Shown: positions 17,682 to 26,114 of the stretch, one piece after another
Numbering within the stretch: position 1 is the stretch's first letter
How the letters are laid out: the number at the start of each line of letters is the position of its first letter
From: JBEKYD01 sp052148435
Lineage (GTDB): Bacteria > Acidobacteriota > Terriglobia > Bryobacterales > Bryobacteraceae
Direction of reading: 5' to 3'
Assembly (NCBI GenBank): GCA_052148435.1
Contig: JBKQIF010000098.1
Location: forward strand, 62,001-126,000
Length of the DNA stretch: 64,000 nucleotides
Notes under the pieces: generated by a model
What the model saw: only the letters and a program-made list of their open reading frames with translations
Databases searched by the model: none
What the model was told of the DNA's origin: nothing
Made by a program: the position numbers and the translations under genes

Positions 17682-18962
17682 ATGGCAGTCAACCAGGATG
17701 ATGAAGCCGCCCGTGCTGAGATTCAGCGTGTATTGCTCAGCAAGACGTTCGAGACTTCCGAGACTCACCGCCGCCTTCTGACGTACCTTTCCGAGAAATC
17801 CCTCGCGGGTCAGGCCGACCACCTGAAGGAATACACGATCGGCCTGGAAGCCTTCGGGAAATCTCCGCACTACGATCCGCAAGAGGACTCGATCGTACGG
17901 AACCAGGCAAGCCGTCTGCGGCTGAAGCTGCTGGAATACTACCGGGACGAAGGGCGTAGCGACCCGATTATGGTGGATTTGCCAAAGGGCGGATTCCGGC
18001 TGACGTTCCAATCCGCGGCTCAGGCGCCGCCCGCTGCCGTTCCGGTTCCGGCACAGCCGCCCAATGGCGTGGAAGCGACCAGACGGAAGCCGGCGCCGCG
18101 CAGTTCCCTGCCCTGGGTGCTGGCGGCGATTCTGGCGGCGGCTTGCGCCGTCCTTGGATACCGTCTGTTAGAGGGCCAGCGCAATCCGGAGCAGTTCGCG
18201 CGAGTACCATGGCCATTGTCTCGAATAGTGAACGGCCGCCAGCCACCCGTGATTGTGCTGGATGATTCCAAACTGGCGGTGCTCCGGTATCTGATCGATG
18301 GGCACCATTCGCTTCAGGAATATCTCAGCAAGGATTATCCGCGGGCGTTCCTGCCCCCGGATTCGACCGCGCGCGAATCGAAGATGCTGGACTATTTGAG
18401 TTCGTCCACATTGGTTTCCTATGCCGACGTGGCCAACGTGAAGATACTGACCGCGCTGGCCGGCCCGCTCGGCGCGAACTTCGTCATCCGTTTCGCCCGG
18501 GACTTTCGGTCACGCGACCTGCGGGACGGGAACTACGTATTCCTGGGTAGCCCGATTGTGAACCCGTGGGTCACTCTCTTTGAAGGTTCCCTGAATTTCA
18601 AGGAAGACGACGAAATGGTGAACCGGGGCGAGAAGTACTTCTTCAACAAAAACCCTCAACCGGGCGAGGAGGCGCGGTATCGTTGGAGCCCCACCGTCGG
18701 GACCAGTTACGCCACCATCGTCCTGTTACCGAATGAGGCCCGCACGGGCAATGTTCTGATCCTGCAAGGTCTGGACCAGGCGGGCACCGAGGCCGGCGGC
18801 ATGGTCCTTGCGACAGTGGAATCGCGGAGAAAGCTCCGGGATACGTTACTCAAGGTAACGGCCCATCCGGAAGATGTCTGGTTCGAGGCGTTAATCCGGG
18901 CGGAATCGATCGCGGGTGCGCCCCGCAGCACGGACATCATCGCAGTACGCCTGATCAAGTAG
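17682..18962 (+). CDS. Membrane-anchored signalling protein of an acidobacterial family
   Basis: The 426-residue product has a cytoplasmic N-terminal domain (about 8-110) with the recurring pattern LKEYTIGLEAFGKSP, DSIVRNQASRLRLKLLEYY and VDLPKGGFRLTF. I know this pattern as the N-terminus of many Acidobacteria membrane regulators; its fold may be winged-helix, which is inference. A proline-rich linker, one membrane helix (about 143-162) and a C-terminal extracytoplasmic domain of about 250 residues follow. It is divergently transcribed from the TonB-receptor-like gene and could sense the substrate of that locus. There is no clear Shine-Dalgarno sequence. Confidence 0.6.
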   Translation: MAVNQDDEAARAEIQRVLLSKTFETSETHRRLLTYLSEKSLAGQADHLKEYTIGLEAFGKSPHYDPQEDSIVRNQASRLRLKLLEYYRDEGRSDPIMVDLPKGGFRLTFQSAAQAPPAAVPVPAQPPNGVEATRRKPAPRSSLPWVLAAILAAACAVLGYRLLEGQRNPEQFARVPWPLSRIVNGRQPPVIVLDDSKLAVLRYLIDGHHSLQEYLSKDYPRAFLPPDSTARESKMLDYLSSSTLVSYADVANVKILTALAGPLGANFVIRFARDFRSRDLRDGNYVFLGSPIVNPWVTLFEGSLNFKEDDEMVNRGEKYFFNKNPQPGEEARYRWSPTVGTSYATIVLLPNEARTGNVLILQGLDQAGTEAGGMVLATVESRRKLRDTLLKVTAHPEDVWFEALIRAESIAGAPRSTDIIAVRLIK

Positions 18963-19126
18963 CATAGCGCCGGTGGATGCAGATGCCGCCGATGTACAGT
19001 TGCTCGACAGCGAGGGACGAGAGCAAGCTGCCGAATAACCAAAACAATCCGCTGGTTTCCAGCGAGGTCCCCAAGCAGGCCTCGCAAGGCGCCCAGAAAG
19101 CAGCGGCACCTTTGGTCGCGGCTCGG

Positions 19127-20020
19127 TTAGCTTTTTAGGTACTTGGCGAAGAAGTCCAAGGTCCGTTTCCAGGCGAGCTTGGCGGCAGCTTCATCGTAGC
19201 GGGGGGTGGTGTCGTTATGGAAACCGTGGTTGGCGCCCTCGTAGACGTAACCGGCATAGGTCACGTGGTTGGCCTTCAACGCGGCTTCATAAGCCGGCCA
19301 TCCGCCGGTGATGCGGGTGTCGAGCGAGGCGTAGTGGGCCAGGATCGGAGCCTTGATCTTGGCGACGTCGTCGGCCGGAGGCTGCGTGCCGTAGAACGGA
19401 ACCGGCGCCGCCAGGTCGGCGCCCATCCGAACCGCCAGAGTGTTGGCGATGCCGCCACCGTAACAGAAGCCCACCACGCCGATTTTGCCGCTCGAGTCCG
19501 CGCGCGCCTTCAGCCAGTAAGCCGCAGCCACGAAATCCGCGGTCATCTTCGCCTTGTCGACTTTTTGAAAGAGCTGCGCGCCCTGTTCGTCGTTGCCCGG
19601 GTAACCGCCGGCGCTGGTCAACCCGTCCGGGGCGAAAGCGATGTAGCCCTCGGTGGCGAGGCGCCGCGCCACGTCTTCTATATAAGGATTCAGCCCGCGG
19701 TTCTCATGCACCACCAGCACGGCGGGCAGTTTTCCGGCGGCATGGGCGGGTAGAACCAGGTAGCCGCGGATGGTTCCGTTGCCCTGGGGCGAAGGCACGG
19801 TCGTGTATTCGGTCTTGATTCGAGGGTCGTCTTTGGGGACCTGCTGCGCCCAGGCGTAATTCGGGCGCAGGCTCTCCCAAAGGGCCATCGCCGTCACTCC
19901 GCCCACGGCAAACTTCTTCGCCGAATCCAGGAAACCGCGGCGGTCGAGCTCGCCGTGGACGTACCGGTCGAACAGATCCAGCAGTTCTTGGGGATAATCG
20001 GATGCTTTCTTACGTTCCAT
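19127..20020 (-). CDS. Dienelactone hydrolase family protein, probably Tat-exported
   Basis: A 297-residue alpha/beta hydrolase. The N-terminal 45 residues resemble the YghX-type leader (LDLFDRYVHGELDRRGFLD) with a twin-arginine motif and a hydrophobic stretch. The catalytic triad is visible as Cys in GFCYGGG, Asp in ASLDTRITG and His in GANHGFHND. The cysteine nucleophile is typical of dienelactone hydrolases. ATG 20020 has GGGAGGG about eleven bases upstream; an upstream in-frame extension to 20209 looks non-coding. The natural substrate is unknown. Confidence 0.87.
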   Translation of the reverse strand: MERKKASDYPQELLDLFDRYVHGELDRRGFLDSAKKFAVGGVTAMALWESLRPNYAWAQQVPKDDPRIKTEYTTVPSPQGNGTIRGYLVLPAHAAGKLPAVLVVHENRGLNPYIEDVARRLATEGYIAFAPDGLTSAGGYPGNDEQGAQLFQKVDKAKMTADFVAAAYWLKARADSSGKIGVVGFCYGGGIANTLAVRMGADLAAPVPFYGTQPPADDVAKIKAPILAHYASLDTRITGGWPAYEAALKANHVTYAGYVYEGANHGFHNDTTPRYDEAAAKLAWKRTLDFFAKYLKS

Positions 20021-20224
20021 GTTGCGGCGGTTCCCTCCCAGGCTTGCCAGAATATCATACTCCCGACGAGGTGTCGCCCGCGGCTGCCGCGAGGGCCGCG
20101 AAGTGCGCGACATAGAAGCTGGGGAAGTGTGGAGTGCGCGCCAGTCGACAAAATCCAAAGAAAGGCAGACCCGGAGGCCCGCCCCACCAAGCACCCGAAG
20201 CCGGATCACGATAAGCTGGAGAGA

Positions 20225-22156
20225 GTGTCACCGCACGGAATCGGAATCCATGGGAAGCGGGCCGGCGACCCTTCGGACAAGGCCAAGCTTTCCGCCTCCA
20301 AACGCCTGCGCAGTGTCTGGCCGCTCCTCATGGACCTAGTGCGCCCGCGGCGCGGCAAGCTGGCGCTCGGCTTTCTGCTGATGCTGGTGAACCGGGCTTC
20401 GGGTTTGGTGCTGCCAGCTTCCACCAAGTACCTGGTGGATAATGTGATGGTCGCCAAGCAGACGCTCCTGCTGGAGCCGCTGGTGCTGGCCGTATTTTGC
20501 GCCACGCTGATTCAGGGCGGTACGTCCTTCACCCTCACCCAATTGCTCTCCAAGGAAGCGCAGCGGCTGATCGCCGACTTGCGCCGCCGGGTGCAGGAAC
20601 ATATCGGCCGCCTTTCGGTGGCGTACTACGACTCCAACAAGAGCGGCCTGCTGGTCTCGCGCATCATGAACGACGTGGAGGGCGTGCGCAACCTGATCGG
20701 CACCGGCCTGATCGATTTTGTGGGCGGCATTCTGACCGCCCTGTTTTCGCTCGTGTTCCTGCTGCGCATCAGCGTCGTATTGACCAGCGCGGCGCTGCTT
20801 TTCATCGGTGTCTTCACCATGGTGCTGAACCGGGCGTTTCGCTTCATTCGGCCCATCTTCCGCGAGCGCGGCAAAATCACCGCCGAAGTTTCCGGCCGGC
20901 TGACTGAATCCCTGGCCGGCGTGCGCGTGGTGAAGGGTTATCATGCGGAGGCCGCGGAGGCGCAGGTATTCTCGGGCGGCGTCCAGCGCCTGCTCGATAA
21001 CGTACTGAAGTCGCTCACCGCCATTTCGCTGATGAGCTTTTCGGCCACGTTTCTGATGGGGATCGTGGGCGCCACCGTGATGTATGTGGGCGCGCGCCAG
21101 ATCCTGGCCCCGCACCCCACGCTCACTCTGGGCGGCTTCACGAGCTTCACCGCCTTTATGGCGTTCCTGGTGGCCCCTATGTTCCAGGTGGTGGGCATCG
21201 GGACCCAGATCACCGAGGCCCTGGCCGGATTGGACCGCACCCAGGAAGTGCTGCACGAACGGCCCGAGGATCGCGACCCCAAGCGCACTTTCGCCATCGG
21301 ACCCGTCCGAGGCCAGGTGGTTTTCGATCGTGTGAGCTTCGAGTATTCCCCCGGCAAGCCTGTGCTGCAGGACGTGAGTTTTGTGTCCGAACCCGGTACC
21401 GTGACCGCCCTGGTGGGGCCCTCCGGCGCCGGAAAATCCACCGTCATCAGCCTCATTGCCGCGTTCCACGAACCCATCCAAGGCAAGATTCTGGTGGACG
21501 GCGTGGACCTCTCTACCGTGCGCCTGGATTCCTACCGCACCCAATTGGGAGTGGTGCTGCAGGACACCTTCTTATTCGACGGCACCATCCGTGAGAACGT
21601 GGCCTTCGCCCGTCCCGCCGCCACCGAGGAACGGATTCTCGAAGCTTGCCGCATCGCCCGCGTGGACGAGTTCGCGGAGAAATTCGAAACGGGATACGAC
21701 ACCGTGGTGGGCGAGCGCGGCGTCAAGCTTTCCGGCGGCCAGCGCCAGCGCGTCTCCATCGCCCGAGCCATTCTGGCCGACCCGCGCATCTTGATCCTGG
21801 ACGAAGCTACCAGCAGCCTCGATTCGGAATCCGAAGCCGCCATTCAGGCCGGCCTGTCCTATTTGATGAAAGGCCGCACCACTTTTGTGATTGCCCATCG
21901 GCTCTCCACCATTCGCCACGCCGATGAGATTCTGGTGGTGGAAGACGGACGCATCCCCGAGCGCGGCACGCACCACTCCCTCTACGCGCTGGAGGGACGC
22001 TACTACGATTTCTACACCCGCCAGCATGGCATCGACGCCAACCTGTTTCTGGCCCCCGGTGAATGCCCGCCGGAGCCCGAGCAGGATTCCAAGCCGCGTC
22101 TTCCCGGCGCCCCCGCGCCAACCGCCGCCAACCTCCTGCGCGGCAACGTGGTGTAA
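20225..22156 (+). CDS. ABC exporter, fused transmembrane and ATPase domains (MsbA-like)
   Basis: A half-size ABC exporter of about 643 residues working as a dimer. Six membrane helices precede the ATPase domain, which has Walker A GPSGAGKST, signature LSGGQRQR, Walker B ILILDEAT and the switch histidine in VIAHRLST. GTG 20225 is preferred, with GGAGA just upstream; no ATG exists in frame until 20331, and the longer frame back to 19955 overlaps the opposite gene. The C-terminal 45 residues are proline-rich. The substrate could be lipid or drug. No accessory genes adjoin it. Confidence 0.88.
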   Translation: MSPHGIGIHGKRAGDPSDKAKLSASKRLRSVWPLLMDLVRPRRGKLALGFLLMLVNRASGLVLPASTKYLVDNVMVAKQTLLLEPLVLAVFCATLIQGGTSFTLTQLLSKEAQRLIADLRRRVQEHIGRLSVAYYDSNKSGLLVSRIMNDVEGVRNLIGTGLIDFVGGILTALFSLVFLLRISVVLTSAALLFIGVFTMVLNRAFRFIRPIFRERGKITAEVSGRLTESLAGVRVVKGYHAEAAEAQVFSGGVQRLLDNVLKSLTAISLMSFSATFLMGIVGATVMYVGARQILAPHPTLTLGGFTSFTAFMAFLVAPMFQVVGIGTQITEALAGLDRTQEVLHERPEDRDPKRTFAIGPVRGQVVFDRVSFEYSPGKPVLQDVSFVSEPGTVTALVGPSGAGKSTVISLIAAFHEPIQGKILVDGVDLSTVRLDSYRTQLGVVLQDTFLFDGTIRENVAFARPAATEERILEACRIARVDEFAEKFETGYDTVVGERGVKLSGGQRQRVSIARAILADPRILILDEATSSLDSESEAAIQAGLSYLMKGRTTFVIAHRLSTIRHADEILVVEDGRIPERGTHHSLYALEGRYYDFYTRQHGIDANLFLAPGECPPEPEQDSKPRLPGAPAPTAANLLRGNVV

Positions 22157-22193
22157 GCTTAGCTGAAAACTGACAGCTCTCCTCCCCGCCGTC

Positions 22194-22655
22194 CTACTCC
22201 CACCGCACCCCCATGCGTACCCCGTCCTTGCCGTCTTCGTAGTACTTGGGTACGATGCGCTCGCGCCGAAAGCCGAATCGCAGGTAAAGCGCTTCAGCCC
22301 GCCGGTTTCCCACCCGCACCGTCAGCGCTACCCGCCGGATGCCGCGCAACCGCAGGCGCCGGAACGTGTTCTCAAGAAGTTGGGAGGCCACGCCCTGCCC
22401 TCTGGCAAGCGGCTCGACGGCGATCGAGACCAGTTCGGCGGCATGGCGGAAGGCTCCTCCACGCGCGCAGGCAATCGCATACCCGCAAATGCGCCGCCCC
22501 ATCCCCGCCACCAGGAACAGACCGCCCTCGCGCCTGGCGTATTCTGCAAACAGGTTGCGATCGTAGGCGAAGCGGCCGAAACAGGCGTTTTCCACGCGAA
22601 GAATATCTTCCATATCTTCAGCGCGAAAGCGGCGTATCGAAGAGGAGTGAACCAT
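22194..22655 (-). CDS. GNAT family N-acetyltransferase (RimI-like)
   Basis: A 153-residue acetyl-CoA-dependent acetyltransferase. The acetyl-CoA-binding motif A (VEPLARGQGVASQLL) and the following LTVRVGNRRAEALYLRFGF are clear and match ribosomal-protein alanine acetyltransferases. Whether the substrate is S18 cannot be told. ATG 22655 is preferred to the longer frame from 22745, which runs into the feo promoter. A TATATA hexamer ends 11 bases before the start, so the leader is very short. Divergent from feoA. Confidence 0.8.
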   Translation of the reverse strand: MVHSSSIRRFRAEDMEDILRVENACFGRFAYDRNLFAEYARREGGLFLVAGMGRRICGYAIACARGGAFRHAAELVSIAVEPLARGQGVASQLLENTFRRLRLRGIRRVALTVRVGNRRAEALYLRFGFRRERIVPKYYEDGKDGVRMGVRWE

Positions 22656-22738
22656 TCTGTTATCCTTATATATTGAACCATTGGCAGCCGCGGAGGCTCC
22701 GTTGGGCCACAAAAAACGCCTAAAAAACCAACAGCCGC

Positions 22739-22767
22739 TTGACAATTATTTCGGACTTTTGCATACT
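22739..22767 (+). promoter_or_regulatory. feoA: Sigma-70 promoter of feoAB
   Basis: A perfect -35 TTGACA (22739-22744), a 17-base spacer and a -10 CATACT (22762-22767) precede feoA. The predicted start falls about 22774, only three bases before ATG 22777, so the message is probably leaderless. No recognisable Fur box was seen overlapping it. Confidence 0.75.
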
Positions 22768-22776
22768 GAAATTGAG

Positions 22777-23064
22777 ATGCAACTCAGTGGCAATAGCGCG
22801 GTTCTGGAAAGCGCTTCTCCGACTTTGCTCGACCTGCGCCGCGGCGACGCGGCCATCCTCGAGCGCATCGACCTTCCGGGCGACGACGCCCGCCGGCTAA
22901 TGGAGTTGGGCTTCCTTCCGGGCACGCGCGTAACGGCCGGTTTGAGTGCACCTGGGGGCGACCCGCGGGTCTTCCAGGTGGATGGCTCCGAGATCGCCCT
23001 GCGGCGCGAAACCGCCCGCCGGCTCAAGGTTCGCAAAGAGGGCGGTAAACCGAGGAAGTCATGA
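22777..23064 (+). CDS. feoA: Ferrous iron transport protein FeoA
   Basis: A 95-residue protein carrying the FeoA SH3-like fold: LLDLRRGDAAILERIDL, RRLMELGFLPGTRV and SEIALRRETARRLKV. FeoA is a cytoplasmic accessory of the FeoB iron permease. The N-terminal 20 residues precede the domain and are not conserved. The start is set by the promoter and by the four-base overlap logic of the unit: its stop overlaps the feoB ATG by four bases. Confidence 0.9.
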   Translation: MQLSGNSAVLESASPTLLDLRRGDAAILERIDLPGDDARRLMELGFLPGTRVTAGLSAPGGDPRVFQVDGSEIALRRETARRLKVRKEGGKPRKS

Positions 23065-24947
23065 GCCAGGGCGGCGATTGCCACGGCTGCGCACGGGTTG
23101 CGCTTGCGGACTTCACCGCTGCGCCCGGCTTGGCCACGGCGGTCGCTGTCATCGGGCCTCCCAATTCCGGTAAGACCACGCTTTTCAACCGCCTCACCGG
23201 CCTGCGTCAGAAAGTCGCCAATTTCCCCGGCGTCACCGTCGAGCAGCACACCGGCATAGCCCAGCTCCCCGATGGGCGCCAGTTGCAGCTCATCGACTTG
23301 CCCGGCGTCTACAGTCTGAACCCGCGCTCGGAAGACGAAGAGGTCGCCCGCGCCGTGCTCACCGGCGAACGCACCGGCGTCGCCAAGCCCGAGGCCGTGC
23401 TGCTGGTGCTCGATTCCACCAACCTGAACCGTCATCTGATGCTGGCCGCGCCCATCCTGGCGCTCGGCCTGCCCACCCTGCTGGTGCTTAACATGGCCGA
23501 CGATCTGCGCCACCGGCACGGCAAGGTGGATACCAAAAAACTGGCCGCCGAAATCGGCGCCCCGGTGGCGCTGGTCAGCGCCCGCAACGGCGAAGGCCTC
23601 GACTCCGTCTGGGATTTCCTGGCCGGAGCCATGCCCAAACCCGCGCCCCGGCAGCTTCCCATTTTGCAGGACGTGCCGCAGTGCCGCCAGTGGGCCGGCA
23701 ACGTCGGCGCCCAGGCCAGTTACCGCGCTCCCGTTCCGCCCGCCTGGACCCGCCGCCTCGACACCATCTTCCTCCACCCGGTGGCAGGACCCGTCATATT
23801 CCTGCTAGTGGTCGTGGGTGTCATCCGTACCATCTTCGAAGCCGCCGCCCCGCTCAACGCCGGCATCGACTGGCTGTTTCAGGCCAGCGGCAACTGGATT
23901 GCATCTACGTTTCCGCCGTCGCTGGTTCGCGATCTCGTCGCCGACGGCATTTGGAGAGGCGTAGGCTCGGTGGTCGTCTTCCTGCCCCAGGTCCTGCTCC
24001 TGTTCCTGTTCATCGGCATCCTGGAAGATTCCGGCTACCTGGCGCGCGCCGCCCTCATCGCCGACCGCACCATGGCACGCGTCGGCCTGCAGGGCAAATC
24101 GTTCATCCCCCTCCTCTCGGCTTACGGCTGCGCCGTGCCGGCCATCCTGGCCACCCGCACCATCGAAAACAAACGCGACCGCATCGCCACCATCCTGATC
24201 GCGCCCTTTATGACCTGCTCGGCGCGCCTGCCGGTCTACGCCCTGCTGATTGCCGCCTTTATTCCCAGCCGTCCGCTGCTCTGGCGCCTGTTCACCACCC
24301 AGGATGCCGCACTGCTGGGACTCTACGTGCTGGGCTTTCTGGCCGCATTCCTGACCGCCTGGGCGCTGAAGTCGTCGGTGCTCAAGAGCGGACGCACTCC
24401 CTTCCTGCTCGAGATGCCGGCCTACCGCCTGCCCACTTTCAGTTCCCTGGGCCTGCGCCTGCTCGATCGAGGCAAAGTATTCCTGCGTCGCGCCGGCACC
24501 GTGATTCTCTTCGCGATGGTGGTGCTGTGGGTGGCCGAGCACCTGCCGCTCAACCATGGCCACGCCCCCGCCATGGAGCACAGCGTAGCCGGAATGGCGG
24601 GCCATGTTCTCGAGCCCCTGATCAAGCCGCTGGGCTTCAACTGGAAGATCGGCATCGGCCTGATCACCTCGCTGGCGGCCCGCGAAACCATCATCGCCAC
24701 CCTCGGCGAAATCTACGGCATGGACGAAAAAACCCAACGGGCCAGCCTGGAAACCGCCCTGCGCCACGACCTGTCGATCGGCGGAGCCTTCGCCCTGCTG
24801 GTCTTTTTCGCCTTCGCCATGCAGTGCTTCTCCACCGTCGCCGTCGTCCGCCGAGAAACCGGCGGCTGGAAATGGCCCATCCTCCAATTCACTTACATGG
24901 GCGCATTGGCCTACGCCGGCGCCTTCGTAGCCTACCGCCTCTTCTGA
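23061..24947 (+). CDS. feoB: Ferrous iron permease FeoB
   Basis: The 628-residue protein has an N-terminal G domain (P-loop GPPNSGKTT at 32-40, NFPGVTVEQHTG switch region, LIDLPGVYSL G3, LNMADDLR G4) and a membrane domain with two FeoB Gate repeats including LSAYGCAVPAI and LAARETIIATLGEIYG. A CxxC pair (C7, C10) sits at the extreme N-terminus. It is shorter than the E. coli protein, mostly in the spacer and C-terminal region, and no cysteine-rich FeoC-like tail is present. It moves Fe2+ across the inner membrane. Confidence 0.95.
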   Translation: MSQGGDCHGCARVALADFTAAPGLATAVAVIGPPNSGKTTLFNRLTGLRQKVANFPGVTVEQHTGIAQLPDGRQLQLIDLPGVYSLNPRSEDEEVARAVLTGERTGVAKPEAVLLVLDSTNLNRHLMLAAPILALGLPTLLVLNMADDLRHRHGKVDTKKLAAEIGAPVALVSARNGEGLDSVWDFLAGAMPKPAPRQLPILQDVPQCRQWAGNVGAQASYRAPVPPAWTRRLDTIFLHPVAGPVIFLLVVVGVIRTIFEAAAPLNAGIDWLFQASGNWIASTFPPSLVRDLVADGIWRGVGSVVVFLPQVLLLFLFIGILEDSGYLARAALIADRTMARVGLQGKSFIPLLSAYGCAVPAILATRTIENKRDRIATILIAPFMTCSARLPVYALLIAAFIPSRPLLWRLFTTQDAALLGLYVLGFLAAFLTAWALKSSVLKSGRTPFLLEMPAYRLPTFSSLGLRLLDRGKVFLRRAGTVILFAMVVLWVAEHLPLNHGHAPAMEHSVAGMAGHVLEPLIKPLGFNWKIGIGLITSLAARETIIATLGEIYGMDEKTQRASLETALRHDLSIGGAFALLVFFAFAMQCFSTVAVVRRETGGWKWPILQFTYMGALAYAGAFVAYRLF

Positions 24948-24953
24948 CGTGGC

Positions 24954-24992
24954 GCGGACTTCTTAGTCTGCAGCGCGGAGATTCGTCTCGGC
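24954..24992. repeat. Paired hairpin repeat, family A
   Basis: The left hairpin has arms GCGGACT and AGTCTGC around TCTT. The right hairpin has arms GCGGAGA and TCTCGGC around TTCG, with one mismatch. It is preceded by GTGGCGC and lies directly after the feoB stop, so it could also act as its transcription end. The right half matches the copy at 9125. Confidence 0.8.
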
Positions 24993-25107
24993 GTTTCCCG
25001 CCTGGCTTAACTGCCCTCGACTATCGGCAGTCTTCCCCGCCGGTACGCTCGCCCGTTCCCGCCCTGCGCCGGGGCCGATGATGCCGCGGCCCCGCTATAC
25101 TTCCTCT

Positions 25108-26034
25108 ATGTCGCGGTACCCAACGAAACTGGTTCTTGCCGCAGCGCTTCTGCTGCTTCCGGGCGGCGCCGCCGATTCACGCAAGCCGGCCGAGGAAGGA
25201 CTGGTCTATGGCGAGGCCGATGGCCAGCAGCTCACCCTGGACTATTACGCCCCGAAGGGGCCGGGCGTTCACCCCATCGCCATCGTCATCCACGGCGGCG
25301 GTTACCAACGCGGCGACAGCAAGAGCGGCAGCGAGGCCTATTGCGCGGACTTCCTGGCCCCGGCGGGATACGCCGTGTTCTCCGTCAATTATCGCCTTGC
25401 GCCCAAGTACCCGTATCCCTACATGGTCTACGACGTCGAACGCTCCGTTCGTTACCTTCGTCATCACGCCGCCAACTGGAATGCGGACCCCGGGAAGATC
25501 GCGTTAGTCGGCGGCTCCGCCGGCGGATTCCTCAGCAACATGGTGGGTCTGGTGGGCGCGCCCGGCGATCCCAAAGCCACCGATCCGGTGGACCGGGAAA
25601 GCGCCAAGGCCCAGGCCGTGGTCACTCTATTTGCGCAAAGCAGCTTCGCCAGCGTCCCCTTGAATGCGGATGTGCATGCCCTGCTCGATCCCTTGATCCG
25701 GCAAAAAGGCGAGCGCGAAGCTCTCAAAGAGGCGTCTCCGATTACCTACGTGACGAAGGATGCGCCGCCGTTTCTCCTGATCCAGGGCGACAAGGACGAG
25801 TACATTCCATTCACCGAATCGACCAATCTGCAAGCCGCGCTGAGGAATGCCGGGGTCGTTTGCGACATCATCCGTATTCCGAACGGCACACACGGTACCG
25901 GTGCGTGGCACACTATTCCGAACGTCCCCGATTGGGAACGTGAAATGACCGAATGGCTGAACAAAACCCTGCGGCACGAAGGCCCGGTGGGAGAGGGCAT
26001 CCGCCAACGCCAGCCCAAATCCCAGGTGCAGTGA
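25108..26034 (+). CDS. Secreted alpha/beta hydrolase (BD-FAE / carbohydrate-esterase-like)
   Basis: A 308-residue esterase-type enzyme with a signal peptide (about 1-23). Motifs are the oxyanion-hole HGGGY, the nucleophile elbow GGSAGGF with catalytic serine, Asp in QGDKDEYIP and His in NGTHGTGAW. ATG 25108 is preferred over 25078. TATACT (25096-25101) ends six bases before it, so a leaderless message is likely. It could deacetylate sugars or cleave esters. A hairpin separates it from the convergent peptidase gene. Confidence 0.8.
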   Translation: MSRYPTKLVLAAALLLLPGGAADSRKPAEEGLVYGEADGQQLTLDYYAPKGPGVHPIAIVIHGGGYQRGDSKSGSEAYCADFLAPAGYAVFSVNYRLAPKYPYPYMVYDVERSVRYLRHHAANWNADPGKIALVGGSAGGFLSNMVGLVGAPGDPKATDPVDRESAKAQAVVTLFAQSSFASVPLNADVHALLDPLIRQKGEREALKEASPITYVTKDAPPFLLIQGDKDEYIPFTESTNLQAALRNAGVVCDIIRIPNGTHGTGAWHTIPNVPDWEREMTEWLNKTLRHEGPVGEGIRQRQPKSQVQ

Positions 26035-26035
26035 C

Positions 26036-26054
26036 ATGGCTGCGAATCAGCCAT
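26036..26054. terminator. Hairpin between convergent genes
   Basis: Arms ATGGCT and AGCCAT surround a seven-base loop, just after the hydrolase stop and 60 bases from the stop of the convergent peptidase gene. There is no T-run, so terminator function is uncertain. Confidence 0.35.
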
Positions 26055-26114
26055 ATATGGCCAGGGCATGCTTTCCCTGAGAACCGTCGAAAGACGACAG
26101 CCGTCCGACGCTCT

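Noticed and set aside
23681..25081. A 466-codon frame overlapping feoB in another frame
   Set aside because: The feoB frame has all catalytic motifs. This one is proline/arginine/histidine-rich and lacks any homologous pattern.
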